DNA from: Methanobacterium paludis
Lineage (GTDB): Archaea; Methanobacteriota; Methanobacteria; Methanobacteriales; Methanobacteriaceae
Assembly: GCF_000214725.1 (NCBI RefSeq)
Contig: NC_015574.1
Location: 880,001 to 944,000, forward strand
DNA: 64,000 nt
Direction of reading: 5' to 3'
Position numbers and translations under genes: made by a program. Shown here in pieces: positions 59,214 through 64,000 of this stretch. The first letter of the stretch is position 1; each line of letters starts with the position of its first letter. The notes below the pieces were generated by a model that was not told the DNA's origin, searched no databases, and worked only from the letters and a program-made list of their open reading frames with translations.

Positions 59214-59834
59214 ATTCAATTTAACCTTGAAATCTTAACATTACTGACCATATTCATTGTAGTTATAGCTGCTAGTCTAATAAAACAGTTATATAAACAT
59301 AACCCTCATTATAGTAAGCGTTATGGGGATGAAATTGTTCTTTTTCACAGTGAAGAAAGGTATAAACGAAAAATATGGAGATTTAGTGTAATTGAAGATC
59401 TTAAAAACCGAAAGGGCAAAGGAAAAATCACTGAAAAATTAGAACTCAAAATTGTTGTCGGAGAATTTGACGAAGGTACACAAGAGGTCATTAAACACGC
59501 AGTTAACCACAATTTTGAATCAATAACAGTTATAAGTGGCCCTAAAATATGGTGTGAGGATAAAAGTGAAATATACACAGTTCTTGCCAATCACAAGTTC
59601 ATAAAATATTTAATTCTTCCTCAAAGACCTACAAAACATTACATGATCTTCAGTAAAAAGCATTTATTCATTGAAAAAGTCCATAGACACACCGAAAAAC
59701 GTGGCGCAACTGGAATTAAAAATGCCAACCCCGAACTAATACAATTCTATGAACAAGCATTTAAAAAAATGTTAAAGCATGCCAAACCCCTCACCAAAGA
59801 GGATATACTAAAACAGCAATGCTACATAGGTTGA
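59214..59834 (+). CDS. 206-residue membrane-anchored unknown protein with apparent ATT start
   Basis: The frame is open from 59202 to the stop at 59834, and an in-frame stop lies at 59199. AGGAGG (59201-59206) is followed seven bases later by ATT, and no ATG, GTG or TTG occurs until the ATG at 59643, which would discard two thirds of the coding frame. From ATT the protein begins with a membrane helix (ILTLLTIFIVVIAASL), followed by a basic linker and a soluble alpha/beta domain. The part KHYMIFSKKHLFIEKVH recalls phospholipase-D-like sensor domains, but this is weak. The downstream membrane-protein gene begins 32 bases later and is probably in the same operon. Confidence 0.65.
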   Translation: MQFNLEILTLLTIFIVVIAASLIKQLYKHNPHYSKRYGDEIVLFHSEERYKRKIWRFSVIEDLKNRKGKGKITEKLELKIVVGEFDEGTQEVIKHAVNHNFESITVISGPKIWCEDKSEIYTVLANHKFIKYLILPQRPTKHYMIFSKKHLFIEKVHRHTEKRGATGIKNANPELIQFYEQAFKKMLKHAKPLTKEDILKQQCYIG

Positions 59835-59866
59835 AAAAATTAAAATTATAAGAGGTGTCTAAAAAA

Positions 59867-60274
59867 ATGGATATTAACACTTTAATACCTCCGTTCATGG
59901 TTATTAGTGTGGCAGGATCTTCCTTATCCATAGCAGCATATTCTGCATTTATGGAAAAAGACAAAGACAAAAGATTATTACTGATCATTGCCCTTGTTTT
60001 CGCTTTCGCAGTTGTAGTATCCATATTCTTATCCTTCATCACACTAGAAGATATGACATTTAACCAATACATCTTAACTTTAATGTTCTATGCATTGATT
60101 CTTTTAGCAATATCATTAGTTATAGGATTCATATTTCATCGTTTAATAATTGATCAACAAATTTGGAATGCAGAATTAGAATCAGCAATAAACACCATAG
60201 AATCCAGTAAGGACGGATTAAATGGTCCAATTACATTTGAACCTGAAACCAATGAAAACTTTAAAAGAAAGTAA
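59867..60274 (+). CDS. Small multi-helix membrane protein
   Basis: The 135-residue product has three to four membrane helices (PFMVISVAGSSLSIAAY; LLLIIALVFAFAVVVSIF; YILTLMFYALILLAISLVIG) and a polar C-terminal tail. The ATG at 59867 has AGAGGTG about nine bases upstream; the GTG at 59855 is inside that site. It follows the ATT-start gene and may function with it. No family is recognised. The 345-bp gap that follows has no visible gene. Confidence 0.6.
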   Translation: MDINTLIPPFMVISVAGSSLSIAAYSAFMEKDKDKRLLLIIALVFAFAVVVSIFLSFITLEDMTFNQYILTLMFYALILLAISLVIGFIFHRLIIDQQIWNAELESAINTIESSKDGLNGPITFEPETNENFKRK

Positions 60275-60619
60275 AATGATGTTAGAATATTTTATGGTGA
60301 ATATGGGAAACTTTAAAGAATTATATTCTGGAAGATGAAGGCTATCTTAATAAAGAGTAGTAGTTCAGAAACCGGTTATTGGGATGTTGTTAAAAATTAA
60401 TTTATAAATTCCTAACAAGAACTATAAATGGACGATAATACATCATTTTTTAAGATAAAATGAAGTATATGCACGTTTTAAATAAAATCTAACTTAAACC
60501 CAGATTATTTATATAAAAAAAATTCAATTAGTAAGTGTTTTCAATTTTTCAGCATTTTTAGAGTACCAAATAACATGCTTTATATTGGTGAATGATTAAT
60601 TGATTATTAGTGATATTTG

Positions 60620-60919
60620 ATGGGGAAAGCATTATTGATTAAAAAAGTGAAAATAGTTCCAGGTTTAGAAGGTAAAACCGAGTTTGAACGAGATAAAAAT
60701 CAAGTACAATTGATAATACTTGATGATGGAAATGTGATTAAAATAAAATTTGAAAATAATGAAAATCATATAAAATCTATAGAAATACCTACAGACGGGT
60801 TAATTAAAACAGAATTTGAAAAAAGTTCGAAATGGGATGTTAAGTTTGTTTCAATTCATGGTACTGGAGAAATATATTATGAAAAATTAAAAGCATCGGA
60901 AATTCGGAAATATCCCTAA
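60620..60919 (+). CDS. 99-residue beta-rich unknown protein
   Basis: This soluble protein is made mostly of short charged strands (LLIKKVKIVPG, VQLIILDDGNVIKIKF, WDVKFVSIHG), which suggests a small beta-barrel such as a PH-like fold. No motif is recognised. The ATG at 60620 has no strong ribosome site. Single gene. Confidence 0.45.
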   Translation: MGKALLIKKVKIVPGLEGKTEFERDKNQVQLIILDDGNVIKIKFENNENHIKSIEIPTDGLIKTEFEKSSKWDVKFVSIHGTGEIYYEKLKASEIRKYP

Positions 60920-60991
60920 GATGTAATATAAAAGTCTATTCCTCCTCTTCACATTCATCATTTTAACTTTTCATGCATCCCTTAATATGTC

Positions 60992-61375
60992 TCAGTCTCT
61001 TTGATCTTTATTGTTTCTTTTGATTTTTCGCCTTAATCTGGGTAATAATGAGCCAACTGCACCGCCTATTGCACCCATGATTATTAGAATTATTAATTCT
61101 TGAGGTGTGTTTAATGGGATATAAGTTGATAATTGTGCAGAAAACGTAGCAAATTGACCTTTGAATAAGATTAGTAACCACAATATTAATGCACCTACAA
61201 CACCCATAAGCGCTCCATTAATCACCCCATCAGCAAGCCCATATGAAATGTAACCAACGATCATACCTGCAAGTAGAAAACCAACAACCGCTGATCCAAC
61301 ACCTAATTTAGTTAAAACTACCGTAAATGCAATTGCCAAAATAAACCCTTTAAGCACAGTGCCAATATTTTCCAT
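60992..61375 (-). CDS. DUF5518-like glycine-rich membrane protein
   Basis: The 127-residue protein has four Gly/Ala-rich membrane segments (VVGFLLAGMIVGYISYGL, GALMGVVGALILWLLI, ILIIMGAIGGAVGSLL) and an Arg/Lys-rich end. The Gly-x3-Gly packing is typical of DUF5518-type archaeal proteins, by memory. GGAGATGG about seven bases before the ATG supports the start. No function is known. Confidence 0.55.
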   Translation of the reverse strand: MENIGTVLKGFILAIAFTVVLTKLGVGSAVVGFLLAGMIVGYISYGLADGVINGALMGVVGALILWLLILFKGQFATFSAQLSTYIPLNTPQELIILIIMGAIGGAVGSLLPRLRRKIKRNNKDQRD

Positions 61376-61559
61376 AAAAAACCATCTCCATTAAAAAAAT
61401 AGTTTAATTTAATATCCATTTTATGTATTCTTTTTTTATTTTAGGACTCCAATTTCCCTATCTCCAGAAGCAATGAAAATGGCTTATCTTTAGTTTTGGT
61501 GACTAATGAGCGATATTTGTTGGGATGTAAAGCGTGGAGTTTTCACATATTTTGGGGTC

Positions 61560-62132
61560 CTATTCAGTATTCGATGTATAGGTGAGCCAGAATTCTTTTA
61601 TGGATTCAACTACGTTTTTGTATTCTTCCAAGTTATTGGGTTTAGTTAAAAATAGATCCGGGTGATATTTCTCTAAATGTTTCAATTTTTCAAAATCATC
61701 AGTTAAAATAATCACCGGTACATTTTTTATTATACTCTTCTTTTTCATAATATCTTCTAGAATTTCCAATCGACCTTCACTGCGTAAGGTCGGAAAATCA
61801 AATATTATTATATTAGCTATAGGAAAATCAGCAAACACGCCTTCTTGGAATATCATATTAAATGCTTCTTCCACACTTCCTGTAAAGCGGATGCTAGTAG
61901 TAAGGTTTGTTCTTCTAAATGTTGTAATTAATTCATGCATAAACTTTGGATCATTTCCAATTAATAGAATTTCAACTGTTTCATTTATCTTTTTTATAAA
62001 CTCATTCAAAACCCTTTCAAAATCGTGTTTCACAGAAGTTTTCAATGCGTATACCAATTTTTCAGTATCATCTTCATTTAATACATTACGCAATATTCTT
62101 TCAACAACATTCCATTCATCGCTCCCACTCAT
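61560..62132 (-). CDS. Response-regulator receiver domain protein
   Basis: After a helical N-terminal part (1-50) the sequence follows a REC fold: ILLIGNDPKFMHEL (acidic pocket), IIIFDFPTLRSEG (phosphate-accepting Asp), VPVIILTDDFE, and LTKPNNLEEY with the conserved Lys. The end (VVESIKEFWLTY) is typical of methanogen single-domain regulators of the Rcp1 type. No DNA-binding domain is present, so it would act through protein contacts. The cognate kinase is not in the window. Confidence 0.75.
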   Translation of the reverse strand: MSGSDEWNVVERILRNVLNEDDTEKLVYALKTSVKHDFERVLNEFIKKINETVEILLIGNDPKFMHELITTFRRTNLTTSIRFTGSVEEAFNMIFQEGVFADFPIANIIIFDFPTLRSEGRLEILEDIMKKKSIIKNVPVIILTDDFEKLKHLEKYHPDLFLTKPNNLEEYKNVVESIKEFWLTYTSNTE

Positions 62133-62390
62133 AAATTAACATCCCCCATACTATATCTCTTCAACATCCTAAAAGAATTATTCCCCCTAGAATGGGTTAT
62201 AAAAAAAATAGAGATAATTTAAAAGTTATTTTTTACTAACTGAAAAGGGACGTATAAGTCATGCTATATTATTTAGGAATATTCGTGTTCAGCGGCTATT
62301 TTCTCATTCAAAGAGTATAAAACAATCATTCCTTCATCTGTACCTATTTCTGTGAGTAACATTTACGTATTGGATTCAAACTATTTTTAG

Positions 62391-63590
62391 TCATTTGTAC
62401 ATTTTACAAACTGTTGGAGGCTCTCTGAAGCTTAAAATCATCTTCACGATGCAGAGCAGGGTTAAAATTCCAAGTATCATATATCCTGAAAATAGGGAAC
62501 CTAAAAATCCTGTAAGTACCACCAGACCTATTATAACATAGTAAGGTGCTCTGAATATCTGCAGCTCCCATTTTTTACAGGTTTCCAGGCTGTAGGAGGA
62601 TATGAAGATTGCAGTGAGTGATAGAAGTGCAAGGCCCAGGGACGCTGTAAAAAGCCAGACCTCCCCTGCAGGCATAATATTTCCCCAGCCAGTGTACATC
62701 ACATGTTTGATTCCAACTGCAGCTGAAACGATTCCAATAAGCAGTGGAAAGTGGGAGTAAAGCCAGAGCTGATACTTACCCACTTGAGTTCCTGCTTCCT
62801 GAACATGGGCTTCAGCACCACCTGACTCCTCAAAGTAACCCCACCATATACTGAAGGCTATAAGAAGACCCATAAAACCTGCAAATCCTGTTATAAAGTT
62901 TGCTCCAGTGGTTGTGATTGCGAAAACAACACTTACAATGGTTTCACCTATGAGTATGATGGTGAAAAGTCCCAATCTTTCAGGTATATGTGTTGGATGA
63001 AGTGGAAGTTCTGCCTGAAGCTTTCCTGCTGTTAATGGGGTTAAAAAATCCACAAGAAGACCGAATCCCCAGAGTGCAAAACGTAGTGGTGTGGGTACGA
63101 AGGCTGAAATCAGCCATATCATGGCTGCAGCTCCAAAACCTACAACGTAATGTTTCACAAGACTCCTTGCTTCTGGTACGTGTCTGCCAACTCTTATGTA
63201 CTCTGCAACCAGTATGAACCTTAAAAATGCGTATGAAATTGCAAATCCTGGCCCTGAAGAGCCCAGGGCATTTTTAACATCCACTGTCAGGGCTGCAACA
63301 ACGAGTATCTGAAGCATGGTCAGAAACCTGTTGAACATGTCATCTGTACCGAAACGGCTGAGATAAAATGTTTGACCGGCCCAGCTCCACCATATTGCAA
63401 AAAATATGGGTATGGACTCTAAAAAGACAGTTAGAGTGTAGTTACCATTGAGGTTCAAGGCAAGCTGGGAAATTGCAGCAACAAATATCAGATCAAATAG
63501 GAGTTCCAGCCAATCTGAATGTTTTTCAGAGTTTTTATCGTAGGAAAACTGAAGATCGGGTTTCAATATCAAATTCTTTCTAAACTTCAT
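62391..63590 (-). CDS. ltrA: LtrA family (low temperature requirement) membrane protein
   Basis: The 399-residue protein has about ten membrane helices and the family blocks SDWLELLFDLIFVAAIS (N-terminal) and HPTHIPERLGLFTIILIGE. LtrA proteins were named from a Listeria mutant, and their biochemical role is unknown. It is a single gene. The length fits the family. Confidence 0.88.
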   Translation of the reverse strand: MKFRKNLILKPDLQFSYDKNSEKHSDWLELLFDLIFVAAISQLALNLNGNYTLTVFLESIPIFFAIWWSWAGQTFYLSRFGTDDMFNRFLTMLQILVVAALTVDVKNALGSSGPGFAISYAFLRFILVAEYIRVGRHVPEARSLVKHYVVGFGAAAMIWLISAFVPTPLRFALWGFGLLVDFLTPLTAGKLQAELPLHPTHIPERLGLFTIILIGETIVSVVFAITTTGANFITGFAGFMGLLIAFSIWWGYFEESGGAEAHVQEAGTQVGKYQLWLYSHFPLLIGIVSAAVGIKHVMYTGWGNIMPAGEVWLFTASLGLALLSLTAIFISSYSLETCKKWELQIFRAPYYVIIGLVVLTGFLGSLFSGYMILGILTLLCIVKMILSFREPPTVCKMYK

Positions 63591-63729
63591 TTTATTACCT
63601 GCAAATAATAATATGAACTAGATTTTATTCCGTCAGATTTCTACACCAAGATTTTCAAGGTTTTTACAATAAAGATTCTCCTGAAACTCATGAAGAGGTT
63701 ATTGGGGATAAAGGAGATTAAAAAAGTTT

Positions 63730-63990
63730 TTAAGGCGGATAATAACCGTTAACTTTCTTTTTATGTTTAAGCCATGCTTCAAGCATTTTTTCTTCTATTT
63801 TATACCCCTCTGAATCGTTGAAGATTATAATTCCCTTGTTTTTGAGGATATCCAGATATTTTGCCAGAGTATTCCGGGATATATTCACTGTTTTTAGAAG
63901 TTTGCTCCATTTTTGAGGGCCGTTATCAACTATTGAAATCACTATTTCCCTTTCAGTTGGGGATAGGGTTCCCCAGATCTGTATCCACAT
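63730..63990 (-). CDS. Winged-helix C-terminal part of a gene extending past the right edge
   Basis: The 86 visible residues form a winged helix (LSPTEREIVISIVDNG, WSKLLKTVNISRNTLAKYLD, LKNKGIII) with a GYKIEEKMLEAWL end. The frame is open to the window edge and the ATG at 63990 has no ribosome site in view, so this is probably the C-terminus of a larger protein. Archaeal ATPases (Arch_ATPase type) end this way, so one may lie beyond the edge. Confidence 0.6.
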   Translation of the reverse strand: MWIQIWGTLSPTEREIVISIVDNGPQKWSKLLKTVNISRNTLAKYLDILKNKGIIIFNDSEGYKIEEKMLEAWLKHKKKVNGYYPP

Positions 63991-64000
63991 GACTGTGATC

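Overview
The window looks like a chromosomal segment of a mesophilic methanogenic archaeon of the order Methanobacteriales, most likely a Methanobacterium. The indications are low GC with very AT-rich spacers, Shine-Dalgarno-led genes with many TTG and GTG starts, T-tract transcript ends, a pair of small fasciclin proteins, large beta-helix adhesin-like proteins that share a membrane-anchor tail, an archaeal UppP homologue, a DUF2124-like protein and a class II tRNA-Leu without encoded CCA. This placement is inferred from gene content; no rRNA is present.

Layout. 0-6 kb: an HtrA-like serine protease (5' end outside the window), pirin, a DUF308 membrane protein, a 31-residue very basic peptide, a low-molecular-weight phosphatase-like protein that lacks its catalytic Cys, a PD-(D/E)XK nuclease and a DUF2124-like protein. 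6-20 kb: DNA-processing and toxin-antitoxin genes, namely an AddAB-like pair (Fe-S nuclease plus UvrD-type helicase), MntA/HepT, tRNA-Leu(CAA), a potassium channel, two fasciclin paralogues, an Mre11/Rad50-like pair whose ATPase has no zinc hook, and a DUF6508-like/ADP-ribosylglycohydrolase fusion.

20-37.6 kb: a more AT-rich defence island. It holds a minus-strand cassette (EVE-TPR protein, helicase-HNH protein, PCD-HEAT fusion), a DUF6884-like gene with an in-frame TGA, an McrBC/DUF2357-type system whose McrC-like gene is frameshifted, and a type III restriction-modification pair whose Res subunit carries an extra C-terminal HEPN-like region. A decayed copy of the island's first gene start lies at 31.45-31.54 kb, so the left edge and an internal point share sequence. 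37.9-42.6 kb: a Rad50-like ATPase with a zinc hook and zinc-ribbon tail, a small partner gene, and an SF1 helicase with a degenerate nuclease domain.

43-64 kb: two adhesin-like surface proteins with matching promoters and 3' ends, a NERD nuclease, a PIG-L deacetylase, an M14-like peptidase, UppP, a zinc-ribbon/PH-like protein, several small unknown genes, a ribbon-helix-helix protein with a tiny zinc-ribbon partner, a CDGSH iron-sulfur protein, a membrane protein that appears to start at ATT, a response regulator, LtrA, and the 3' part of a winged-helix gene at the right edge. Two copies of a roughly 107-bp MITE lie in opposite orientation at 40.8 and 51.7 kb.

The best candidate for an undescribed system is the EVE-TPR / helicase-HNH / PCD-HEAT operon (21.0-26.6 kb). 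The island also carries three gene-breaking lesions (20.68, 27.23 and 27.76 kb). These could be real decay, recoding or sequence errors, and the sequence alone cannot decide between them.
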